Shown here piece by piece: positions 7,170-13,088 of a stretch of 14,207 nucleotides of DNA; positions within the stretch are counted from its first letter, which is position 1, and the number at the start of each line of letters is the position of its first letter. Origin of the DNA: Cyanobacteriota bacterium (GTDB lineage Bacteria; Cyanobacteriota; Cyanobacteriia; PCC-6307; Cyanobiaceae); contig CANHSW010000022.1 in the NCBI GenBank assembly GCA_947463165.1, forward strand, positions 1-14,207, written 5' to 3'. The notes under the pieces were generated by a model. It did not search any database. It was not told the origin of the DNA and was given only the letters and a program-made list of their open reading frames with translations. The position numbers were made by a program, and so were the translations under genes.

Positions 7170-8558
7170 ATGCTCGCCATTGCCGTGTTGGCCGCCGGGA
7201 AGGGCACCCGCATGAAGAGTCAGCTGCCCAAGGTGCTCCAGCCCCTGGCCGGTGCCACCCTGATCGAGCGGGTGCTGGCTAGCTGCACCAGCTTGCAGCC
7301 GCAACGCAAGCTGCTGATCGTTGGCCACCAGGCCGAGCGGGTGCGCGAATCGCTGGCGGCGATCGATGGCCTGGAATTTGTATTGCAACAGCCCCAAAAA
7401 GGCACCGGCCATGCCCTGCAGCAACTGTTGACACCGCTAGAGGGATTCCAGGGCGATTTGTTGGTGCTCAATGGCGACGTGCCCCTGCTGCGTCCCGAAA
7501 CCCTGGAGCGGTTGCTGGAGCGCCACACCAGCAGTGGGGCTGCCGTCACCCTGCTGACTGCCCGCCTTCCAGATCCCAGCGGCTACGGGCGCGTGGTGGT
7601 GGCTGAAAGCGGCGCGGTAACGGCGATCGTGGAACATCGCGATTGCAGCCCAGAAGAACGAGAAATTTCGCTAATCAATGCCGGCATCTATTGCTTCAAC
7701 TGGCCCCAGCTCGCAGAGGTGTTGCCCCAGCTAAGCGCCGACAACGACCAGGGGGAGCTCTACCTCACCGATACGGTGGCGATGCTCAGTTCGGCGGTGC
7801 ATCTGGAGGTGAATGATGCAAGTGAAATTGGCGGCATCAACGACCGCATTCAACTGGCCAATTGCGAAGCGGCCCTCCAGGAGCGACTGCGCAATTACTG
7901 GATGGCGCAGGGGGTTACTTTCATTGATCCAGCCAGCTGCACCCTCAGCGACGGCACCCGCTTTGGCAGCGATGTAGTAGTTGAGCCCCAGTGTCATTTT
8001 CGCGGCCACACCACCGTGGGCGATGGCTGCCGCATCGGCCCGGGCTGCCTGCTGGTGGATGCGGAGCTGGGGGATCAGGTGGAAGCCGTTTACGCGGTGA
8101 TTCGCGAGGCGCAGGTGGCGGCGGGTTGCGCCATCGGCCCCTATGCCCATCTGCGCCCCGGCGCCAACCTCTCAACGGACTGCCGGGTGGGCAACTTCGT
8201 GGAGATCAAGAAAAGCGTTGTGGGTGCAGGCAGCAAAGTAAATCATCTCAGCTATATTGGAGATGCCACTGTCGGGGCTGGCGTAAATATTGGAGCCGGC
8301 ACAATTACCGCCAATTACGATGGCATCAACAAGCATCGCACCGCCATTGGAGCGGGCAGCAAAACAGGTGCCAATAGCGTATTGGTGGCGCCGCTCACCA
8401 TTGGCGCAAATGTCACCATCGGCGCCGGCTCCTGCATCACCAAAGACGTACCCGATGGCGCCCTAGCCCTAGGGCGCTCCCGCCAGCTGATCAAAGAAAA
8501 CTGGCGGGGGCCCCTGCCCCAAACAAAAGTCAAGCCAGACCCAGTGAACCCGGCATAA
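7170..8558 (+). CDS. glmU: Bifunctional GlcN-1-P acetyltransferase / GlcNAc-1-P uridylyltransferase
   Basis: GlmU acetylates glucosamine-1-phosphate with acetyl-CoA and then transfers UMP to give UDP-GlcNAc, the precursor of peptidoglycan and lipid A. The 462-aa protein has the uridylyltransferase loop LAAGKGTRM (residues 7-15) followed by LPKVLQPL, a [10 protein letters not shown] segment, and LNGDVPLL for the metal/nucleotide site. A left-handed beta-helix of hexapeptide repeats follows (for example [17 protein letters not shown]). The acetyltransferase site shows [23 protein letters not shown] with the catalytic His, and TANYDG. Length is normal. The open frame runs far upstream, but ATG 7170 gives the standard start [10 protein letters not shown]. 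Confidence 0.97.
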   Translation: MLAIAVLAAGKGTRMKSQLPKVLQPLAGATLIERVLASCTSLQPQRKLLIVGHQAERVRESLAAIDGLEFVLQQPQKGTGHALQQLLTPLEGFQGDLLVLNGDVPLLRPETLERLLERHTSSGAAVTLLTARLPDPSGYGRVVVAESGAVTAIVEHRDCSPEEREISLINAGIYCFNWPQLAEVLPQLSADNDQGELYLTDTVAMLSSAVHLEVNDASEIGGINDRIQLANCEAALQERLRNYWMAQGVTFIDPASCTLSDGTRFGSDVVVEPQCHFRGHTTVGDGCRIGPGCLLVDAELGDQVEAVYAVIREAQVAAGCAIGPYAHLRPGANLSTDCRVGNFVEIKKSVVGAGSKVNHLSYIGDATVGAGVNIGAGTITANYDGINKHRTAIGAGSKTGANSVLVAPLTIGANVTIGAGSCITKDVPDGALALGRSRQLIKENWRGPLPQTKVKPDPVNPA

Positions 8559-8646
8559 ATATTGAACAGCCAAGGCCGCTGCCGGCGGCAGCCACCGCAG
8601 CTGCGGGAAGGTTTCTAGCCTGACTGCTACTTCTGGCCTTCGCACC

Positions 8647-9276
8647 ATGCAGCTGCGGCATGTGATCAACCTCCATAAGGGATTAACACCCTTTTTTATT
8701 GGTGCGCTGATGGTTGCCTACGGCAATTCATCCCTGGGGGCTTGGGTGTATCTGGCACTCCATGGCGGCTATGGCATGCTCTGGCTGCTGAAGGAATCGA
8801 TCTTCCCCGACCGCCAGTGGCAGCAGCCGGTGGGTTGGCCCAAGGCGGCGGCGGGTTTCCTAGTGCTGGCTCTCTACTGGCTGGCGCCGTTCCTGCTGAT
8901 TTCTTCCGGCGTCGTGCCGCCCCTGCCGCTGGTGGCAGTGGCCATCGCCATCAATTCGCTGGGAGTGTTTCTACATTTCGGCAGCGATGCCCAAAAGCAC
9001 TTCGTACTCAAGCTGCAACCGGGGCTGATTGAAGACGGGTTTTTCGCCCGCTGCCGCAACACCAATTACCTGGGGGAGCTGCTGATTTATCTATCCTTCG
9101 CTCTGGTGGCGATGCACTGGCTGCCCTATGGGGTGCTGGCCATCTTTGGCCTGGGAGTGTTTCTTCCCAACATGCGCAAGAAGGATGAATCCCTCGCCCG
9201 CTATCCCGGCTTTGCCGCCTACCGCGAGCGTTCGGGGCTGTTGCTGCCGAGCTTCCAGCAGGGTTCAGGGGTTTAG
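8647..9276 (+). CDS. DUF1295/ICMT-like integral membrane protein
   Basis: The 209-aa protein resembles the isoprenylcysteine carboxyl methyltransferase / steroid 5-alpha-reductase C-terminal superfamily. Family-like segments are the short loop RCRNTNYLGELLIY followed by a hydrophobic helix, and the C-terminal cytoplasmic motif KKDESLARYPGFAAYRERSG, which resembles the cofactor-binding end of these enzymes. I see about five hydrophobic segments (near residues 15-35, 70-90, 95-115, 140-160, 160-175). The reaction and substrate cannot be assigned; bacterial members are often annotated only as methyltransferase family protein. It starts 88 bp after glmU and may be co-transcribed. Its last 12 bp overlap the 3' end of the convergent flavoprotein gene. 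Confidence 0.8.
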   Translation: MQLRHVINLHKGLTPFFIGALMVAYGNSSLGAWVYLALHGGYGMLWLLKESIFPDRQWQQPVGWPKAAAGFLVLALYWLAPFLLISSGVVPPLPLVAVAIAINSLGVFLHFGSDAQKHFVLKLQPGLIEDGFFARCRNTNYLGELLIYLSFALVAMHWLPYGVLAIFGLGVFLPNMRKKDESLARYPGFAAYRERSGLLLPSFQQGSGV

Positions 9277-9828
9277 GCATTCTTCCGCCCAGCCGCTCGC
9301 CAACCGCCAGAGGCGGCGGCGGTGGGGATGGCCTGTGAGTTCCAGCAGTTCCACTTGGCTGAGCGCCAGGCGCAGCAGCTGGAAATGATCCGGCATGGCC
9401 GCGTCGTCGGCCAGGGCCTGCGGGAAGGCCGCCCCTAGATCCAGCGGCTCGCCGGGGCTGGGCCAGCCCCACAGAGCTCTGCCGCCGGGGGTAAGGGCCC
9501 GCCAGTGGCGCTGCCGCTCCCCTTGCTCCAGCTCCGGCGCCAGGGTTTGGCGCATCCCCCGCAAGCGGAACTGGCAGCGGGCCCGCGGCAGCAACCAGCA
9601 GAGCTCCACCGCCGCTTGCTGGGCCAGCTCGGCCGGTTTGGCGCTGCGGCCGTCGGTGAGCAGATCGAGGGCAGCGCCCTCGGCCCAGCCGCGAAACACC
9701 AGGGTGCGCACCCGCGGGGTGCCGTCGGCGGCCACGGTGGCGAGTTGCAACCAGCGAGCCGCTGCTGAGCGGCCCTCCCGTTCGCGGGCGGCGCTGAGCA
9801 GCGGCCGCCAGGGCGGCAGGCTGGTCAC
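9265..9828 (-). CDS. PPOX-class FMN-binding flavoprotein (Alr4036/Npun_F5749 type)
   Basis: The 187-aa protein looks like the pyridoxamine-phosphate-oxidase-related split-barrel family known from cyanobacteria and plants. The N-terminal segment WLQLATVAADGTPRVRTLVFRGW is typical of FMN-binding strands, DLLTDGRSAK matches the phosphate-contacting region, and VELCWLLPRARCQFRLRG corresponds to the family's substrate/flavin strand. It may act as an oxidoreductase, but a true PNP oxidase role is not supported because the PdxH C-terminal motif is not seen. The GTG start (9826-9828) overlaps the stop of the upstream small membrane protein as GTGA, implying translational coupling. A Leu/Arg-rich C-terminal extension ends at 9265, overlapping the convergent gene by 12 bp. 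Confidence 0.82.
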   Translation of the reverse strand: MTSLPPWRPLLSAAREREGRSAAARWLQLATVAADGTPRVRTLVFRGWAEGAALDLLTDGRSAKPAELAQQAAVELCWLLPRARCQFRLRGMRQTLAPELEQGERQRHWRALTPGGRALWGWPSPGEPLDLGAAFPQALADDAAMPDHFQLLRLALSQVELLELTGHPHRRRLWRLASGWAEECLNP

Positions 9829-10070
9829 GCCGCCTGCCCCTGGCGGCGGTTCAGGGCAAAGGCCACGCCGCCGAGGGCCGCCAGGCCGAGGGGGCCGGCG
9901 ACGGCCAGAAACACGAGCGTTTGCAAGGCCAGCAGCGCCAACCCCAGCGCCGAGGCCGCCTTGATCTGCACCCTGGCCTTGATCAGCAGGGTGAGCAGCA
10001 AGAGCACCGTGGCCTGCAGGCCAGCAATTTTGGCGGGTTTAAGGAGACAAAAAGGACTGGGAGGCAGCAT
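9825..10070 (-). CDS. Small two-helix membrane protein, 81 aa
   Basis: I do not recognise the family. The protein has a short polar N-terminus (PFCLLKPAK), a hydrophobic helix at about residues 15-28, a basic loop (IKARVQIK), a second long hydrophobic stretch at about 36-72, and a basic tail (NRRQGQ). It is probably an inner-membrane protein with two or three helices. ATG 10068-10070 is preferred; a TTG at 10089-10091 would add seven residues. No ribosome binding site is obvious. Its TGA stop overlaps the GTG start of the PPOX flavoprotein, so the two are probably one translation unit. Confidence 0.6.
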   Translation of the reverse strand: MLPPSPFCLLKPAKIAGLQATVLLLLTLLIKARVQIKAASALGLALLALQTLVFLAVAGPLGLAALGGVAFALNRRQGQAA

Positions 10071-10365
10071 GGCGGGAACTCGAAAATGCAATCCTGGCGA
10101 GGCTAGGAAGCGGCTGCGCCGATTATTCCTGGATGAGCCCCCTTAACGCCCACTAGGGGCACTCAGGGCGTAATTGGAGCACGGGGTTACACCGATGCGG
10201 GCAGCGCTGGGGCGAGCCTGACCCCAAAGGGGGCCATCAGCTGGCAGTATCCGCAGCCCACTCCCCAGCCGCTCCCCCCGGGCCATAGCGCCCATTAACA
10301 GCCTTGGCGCTAGGCACTCCGCCACGGTGATTGCCAGCCTCGATTCCGATCAAGTCAACTTATCA

Positions 10366-10468
10366 GGCCGATTGGCAATCCTGAGGCGAGAATCCAGCCA
10401 CACTCCCGATCGGATCATTAGTCTTTCAGTACCTGATCGCCATTTGATTCCCCCCATGCCAATCGGCC
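10366..10468. repeat. 12-bp perfect inverted repeat with 79-bp spacer
   Basis: GGCCGATTGGCA (10366-10377) and TGCCAATCGGCC (10457-10468) are exact reverse complements. A further GATTGCCA (10329-10336) is the inverse of TGGCAATC (10373-10380), so the motif recurs around this point. The right arm abuts the regulator-like remnant. The function is unknown. Confidence 0.55.
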
Positions 10469-10471
10469 ATT

Positions 10472-10639
10472 GCTAACCGTCGTTTCGGACGAGTCGGCAG
10501 CGCAGGCGCCAGCCTCTCGCTGGTCAAAATCAACCTCAACCACAGCAATCTTGACGACATCAACGGCATTACAGGGGTGCCCGTCACAAAGGCTCTGACC
10601 AGGTTCCGCAGGCTGGGCCTACTGGCTACTGGCGGCTAA
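10472..10639 (+). pseudogene. Possible remnant of a Crp/Fnr-family regulator (C-terminal HTH)
   Basis: The frame 10472-10639 reads ...SLVKINLNHSNLDDINGI followed by TGVPVTKALTRFRRLGLLATGG and a TAA. The spacing of hydrophobic residues, the Thr-Gly turn, the VTKALxRFRRLGLL recognition-helix pattern and its place at a C-terminus resemble the winged-helix end of Crp/Fnr proteins, as in NtcA-like regulators. There is no ATG, GTG or TTG giving a sensible start, a TGA lies shortly upstream in frame, and no cyclic-nucleotide-binding domain was recognised upstream. It is therefore at best a degraded fragment; chance resemblance is possible. Confidence 0.35.
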
Positions 10640-10717
10640 GGCCGGCGAGATGGACCTATTGCCGCCACGCACAGCTTCACCTCCCTTATCTATTCAAACC
10701 ATGGAGATACGCATACC

Positions 10718-11446
10718 ATGAATCACACCATCACCACCACTGATCAGCTGCAAAATCCTGCTCCAGTGCATAGCGCTTCCCAGGACCAGAACCCCCTCCC
10801 AGGACAGCACATCCCCCAGGGGGAGAACGCCGCCCAGCCCCATAAAAATGCCCCACAGCAAAATAGCGCTCATCCCCATAACAACACCGAGCCCCATAAC
10901 AGCACCGAGCCCCAAAACAGCGCCCACCCCCATAATAATGCAGAGCCATATAACAATGTTCAGCCACGCAATATTCAGCCGGCATCGATACCCTGGCATC
11001 AGCAATTCAGGCGGGTGCAAATCGTCCAGTCTCTCGAAGCGATTCAGGATCTGATCGCGGTTTCCCTTTGCCTGGGCCTTTTCTGTGTGATGGTTTTGCA
11101 ATTGCGATCTATTTTCCAGACGCTATTCACCACCCCCCGCTTTCACGAGGTCACCGCTGATATTCTGTTTATTTTGATCCTGGTGGAGCTGTTCAGGTTG
11201 CTGATCATCTATCTCCAGGAACAGCGGGTATCAATCGGTGTGTCAGTGGAGATCGCCATCGTTTCGGTGCTGCGGGAGGTAATCGTTAAGGGTGTTCTGG
11301 AAACGGACTGGCGGCAGATTCTGGCCGTATGCCTATTCCTGATCACTATGGCGGTGCTGATGGTGGTGAGGGTATGGCTGCCGCCAACCTTTGCGGGGGT
11401 GGACCCGGAGGCCCAGGTGTCAGCCAGGGTGCGACAGGCCCCATGA
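10718..11446 (+). CDS. PsiE-family membrane protein with His/Asn-rich repeat N-terminus
   Basis: The C-terminal part (about residues 95-235) resembles the phosphate-starvation-inducible PsiE family. It has four hydrophobic segments (roughly 112-131, 144-165, 172-190, 205-226), the motif ELFRLLIIYLQEQRVSIGV and the closing VVRVWLPPTF. The biochemical role of PsiE is not established. The N-terminal 95 residues are polar and low-complexity and hold a tandem hexapeptide repeat (residues 41-82). The N-terminus has no signal peptide, so it probably faces the cytoplasm. ATG 10718 is supported by GGAG at 10703-10706. That start overlaps, as ATGA, the stop of a six-codon frame beginning at 10701. A fold similar to ordinary PsiE proteins seems preserved behind the added tail. 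Confidence 0.82.
   Translation: MNHTITTTDQLQNPAPVHSASQDQNPLPGQHIPQGENAAQPHKNAPQQNSAHPHNNTEPHNSTEPQNSAHPHNNAEPYNNVQPRNIQPASIPWHQQFRRVQIVQSLEAIQDLIAVSLCLGLFCVMVLQLRSIFQTLFTTPRFHEVTADILFILILVELFRLLIIYLQEQRVSIGVSVEIAIVSVLREVIVKGVLETDWRQILAVCLFLITMAVLMVVRVWLPPTFAGVDPEAQVSARVRQAP
10838..10963 (+). repeat. 18-bp coding repeat, seven degenerate copies
   Basis: Seven consecutive 18-nt units encode PHKNAP, QQNSAH, PHNNTE, PHNSTE, PQNSAH, PHNNAE and PYNNVQ within the PsiE-family gene. The clearest copies are at 10874, 10892 and 10928. A shorter related unit (PRNIQ) follows at 10964. The period is a multiple of three, so copy-number change would keep the frame. Confidence 0.85.
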
Positions 11447-11579
11447 GACGGGCAAGCAGGGCATGCATGTCCTCAATGGGGCTTGCCTAGAGCCCTGCAT
11501 TGCCAGCATTTCACCACGGGCAGACCCAGTCAGCCAGGCCCAAAGCCCAGCGGCTCTCATCAAGGGCGCAATCGTTCGT

Positions 11580-11585
11580 TACAAT
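11580..11585 (+). promoter_or_regulatory. Possible -10 element (TACAAT)
   Basis: TACAAT matches the bacterial -10 consensus at five of six positions and lies 26 nt before the ATG of the 55-aa gene, a distance giving a leader of roughly 20 nt. No good -35 is seen at the usual spacing. Confidence 0.4.
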
Positions 11586-11611
11586 GGTTCCAACTTCGCA
11601 ACAGTCCCAGC

Positions 11612-11779
11612 ATGGGTGAGCTGATCGTGTTGGATTCCGGCCTCGATGTGCCGGGGCTGGTCTCCGCCCTGGTGAGCCTGCTGGCCCTGGCCATCTATGC
11701 CCTCAACCAGGCAGGCAAGGAAAACAATGACGACGACGACTCCAGTCCCGGTGGCGGCCTGATGCAGCCAACTTCCTGA
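11612..11779 (+). CDS. Single-helix small membrane protein, 55 aa
   Basis: I do not recognise a named family. The protein has a short acidic N-terminus (MGELIVLDSGLD), one hydrophobic helix (about residues 13-33, VPGLVSALVSLLALAIYALN), an acidic run (NDDDDSS) and a Gly-rich end (PGGGLMQPTS). The organised layout, the -10-like element upstream and the hairpin directly after the stop support a real gene. The frame is open further upstream, but those residues are His/Pro/Arg-rich without pattern, so ATG 11612 is preferred. The helix with an acidic cytosolic tail suggests a bitopic membrane protein, possibly an accessory subunit of a larger complex; that is inference. Similar short proteins seem to occur in picocyanobacteria, from memory. 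Confidence 0.65.
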   Translation: MGELIVLDSGLDVPGLVSALVSLLALAIYALNQAGKENNDDDDSSPGGGLMQPTS

Positions 11780-11781
11780 AT

Positions 11782-11799
11782 CTGCCCAGACCTGGGCAG
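11782..11799 (+). terminator. Hairpin after the 55-aa gene
   Basis: CTGCCCAG (11782-11789) pairs perfectly with CTGGGCAG (11792-11799) across a 2-nt gap, so the actual loop would be slightly larger. It begins 3 nt after the stop codon. No T-run follows, so it may stabilise the 3' end or terminate weakly. Confidence 0.4.
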
Positions 11800-11958
11800 T
11801 AGAGATAGCGACCAGAGCTGGCGAGCTGGGCAACCAAGCTGGGGAAGAAATATGCTGGAAAATGTTCTCGGCTCCAGCTCACTAATCTCTAGTTCTCTTA
11901 GTTCCGGCTCACTAATTTGCTTGGCTGCTCAGCTTCAGCCCACTTAGCTGTATGGCAC

Positions 11959-12342
11959 CTAGCTCATTGGCCGTTCTGCCTCCAATTGCTGGCTATAGCT
12001 GGCGGGCACCACCAGCAGGAATAGCCACCACCACAGCAGCACGGCGCAGCTCAGCGGCGCCGTAATCCACAGTCGGTGCAACAACAGCCAGCTGGCCAAA
12101 ATCATCGTCGCACCGGTGAGCAGGATGCTCCAGGGTTGGCACCACCAGGGTTTTAGCTGCCAGATCGAGCCAACCGCTGACGCTTGCTCAGCTTGATCGC
12201 TGCCAGAAAAGTTGCGACCCAGTTGATCGCTGCCAGCTTGATCGCTGCCAACTGGATCGCTGCCAACTGGATCGCTGCCAACTGGATCGCTACCAAAGGG
12301 ACCGCGGCCAACTGGGTCGCTTTTGTTTGATCCATGACCCAT
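11959..12342 (-). CDS. DUF6737-like membrane protein with SDPVG-repeat N-terminus
   Basis: The C-terminal 70 residues match what I recall of the cyanobacterial DUF6737 family: IWQLKPWWCQPWSILLTG at about residues 60-77, a first helix through WLLL (about 72-89), a second helix with a Trp cluster (about 92-112) and a VPASY end. Function is unknown. Ahead of this is an unusual 50-residue hydrophilic N-terminus built from a pentapeptide of the form S-D-[PQ]-x-G. The usual family length is, as far as I recall, nearer 70-80 residues, so the repeat is an addition. ATG 12340-12342 shares one base with the stop of a 10-codon mini-ORF that itself overlaps the UPF0114 stop. An alternative frame through the repeat is also open (QLAAI units), but it lacks the conserved C-terminus. 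Confidence 0.78.
   Translation of the reverse strand: MGHGSNKSDPVGRGPFGSDPVGSDPVGSDPVGSDQAGSDQLGRNFSGSDQAEQASAVGSIWQLKPWWCQPWSILLTGATMILASWLLLHRLWITAPLSCAVLLWWWLFLLVVPASYSQQLEAERPMS
12195..12325 (-). repeat. 15-bp coding repeat with periodic GATC sites
   Basis: Units of the form GATCGCTGCCAACTG (plus strand) recur every 15 bp. Three are exact and adjacent from about 12240 to 12284, with diverged copies on both sides (12195-12239 and 12285-12325). On the minus strand they encode Gly-Ser-Asp-Pro-Val in the DUF6737-like gene. The period is a multiple of three, so all three frames read through without stops. There are no spacers of the CRISPR type. Confidence 0.85.
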
Positions 12343-12374
12343 CAGTGCATCAACTCGCTGACCCTGGTCGTCAT
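12342..12374 (-). other. 10-codon mini-ORF bridging two genes
   Basis: ATG 12372-12374 overlaps the TGA stop of UPF0114 (ATGA), encodes MTTRVSELMH, and ends in TGA 12342-12344, which overlaps the ATG of the DUF6737-like gene (TGATG). Ribosomes could pass from one gene to the next by two successive stop-start overlaps. Whether it is translated is unknown; such short frames also arise by chance. Confidence 0.4.
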
Positions 12375-12916
12375 TTTGGCCCCCGGGAGCCAGGGATGCC
12401 TCCGGTCACCAGGAAACCGCTGATCGCCAGCAGCAGCACGCTCACGCAGAAATAGGCCAGGGAGGAGCCGTCCTTGATCTGGAAGCTCAGCATCGCCTTG
12501 AAAGCCGCCACGATCAGGGCGACGATGATCACCTTGACCAGCTTCTCCTTGAGACCATCGAGGCTGCGGATGTCCAACAAACCGCTGCTGTTCTGATCGC
12601 GTCCTCGGGCCGCTTCGATGTCGGAGATCAGCAGTTCATAAACGCCGTAGCCAAAGATCAGCAGGGCGATGCCGATCAGGTAGAGATCCACCCCGGAGAC
12701 CAATTCAGCCAACAGCTTGGCCTCTCCCTTTGGTTCGATCTGGCCGCTGAAAATCTTGTAGAGGGCCTTGAAGATTTCCCCGGTGCCCAGCACGAAGGAG
12801 GCGGCCGTGCTGACCAAGCTCATCACCACGGGCACGATCGCGATCAGGCGTACACGCCAGAGCCAGCGCTCGAAGCCTTGCTCAAAGCGCTTGCGGGAGG
12901 TGGTGGGATAAGTCAT
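12371..12916 (-). CDS. UPF0114 (YqhA-like) membrane protein
   Basis: The 181-aa protein matches the UPF0114/YqhA family. It has the N-terminal segment FERWLWRVRLIAIVPVVMSL (helix 1, about 23-44), the conserved block GVDLYLIGIALLIFGYGVYELLIS (helix 2, about 76-99), SLDGLKEKLVKVIIVALIVAAFK (helix 3, about 127-144) and a last helix near 152-171. Function in bacteria is not established; the fold suggests a small multi-helix membrane protein. The ATG at 12916 begins a typical basic N-terminus (TSRKRFEQGF). Its stop overlaps the mini-ORF leading into the DUF6737-like gene, so the two are probably co-transcribed. The 172 bp upstream separate it from the protease gene. Confidence 0.88.
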   Translation of the reverse strand: MTYPTTSRKRFEQGFERWLWRVRLIAIVPVVMSLVSTAASFVLGTGEIFKALYKIFSGQIEPKGEAKLLAELVSGVDLYLIGIALLIFGYGVYELLISDIEAARGRDQNSSGLLDIRSLDGLKEKLVKVIIVALIVAAFKAMLSFQIKDGSSLAYFCVSVLLLAISGFLVTGGIPGSRGPK

Positions 12917-13088
12917 GGCGCGACCTTAGGGGGTTGTGCCGCTCAAGCCGACGAAGCTGGAAACCCAGCCTCCGGCATGACCTGAGGCTGGCCACTTCTG
13001 GGCCCATGCCTGTAAGCAGCACCGCCTGGCCAGGCGCGAATGCGGCCCGACCCGGAAGCGAGGCAGGCCTACCTAAGGAAGCAGCTGG
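12917..13088 (-). other. Intergenic dyads between the protease and UPF0114
   Basis: CAGCCTC (12966-12972) pairs with GAGGCTG (12984-12990), and CGCCTGGCCAGGCG (13023-13036) is a perfect 14-nt palindrome. Both lie downstream of the minus-strand protease gene and could terminate or stabilise its transcript, but neither is followed by a T-run. Confidence 0.35.

Larger units (their letters stand above)
10071..10717. other. Non-coding/degenerate region of about 650 bp
   Basis: No intact gene is supportable. The left part (10071-10320) has only weak short frames and a small CGCCC/GGGCG hairpin (10147-10170). The centre carries a 12-bp inverted repeat (10366-10377 and 10457-10468). The right part (10472-10639) translates into a helix-turn-helix-like fragment with no start codon. 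The short length and the broken frame suggest gene decay. Confidence 0.55.

Noticed and set aside
10143..10325. Minus-strand 60-codon frame
   Set aside because: It has no domain, ribosome binding site or plausible composition.
12195..12325. CRISPR-like array
   Set aside because: The 15-bp units are directly adjacent without spacers and encode an in-frame peptide repeat.
12153..12335. Alternative frame encoding QLAAI repeats, resembling a pentapeptide-repeat protein
   Set aside because: A 15-bp period makes every frame repetitive, and only the other frame continues into the conserved DUF6737-like core.
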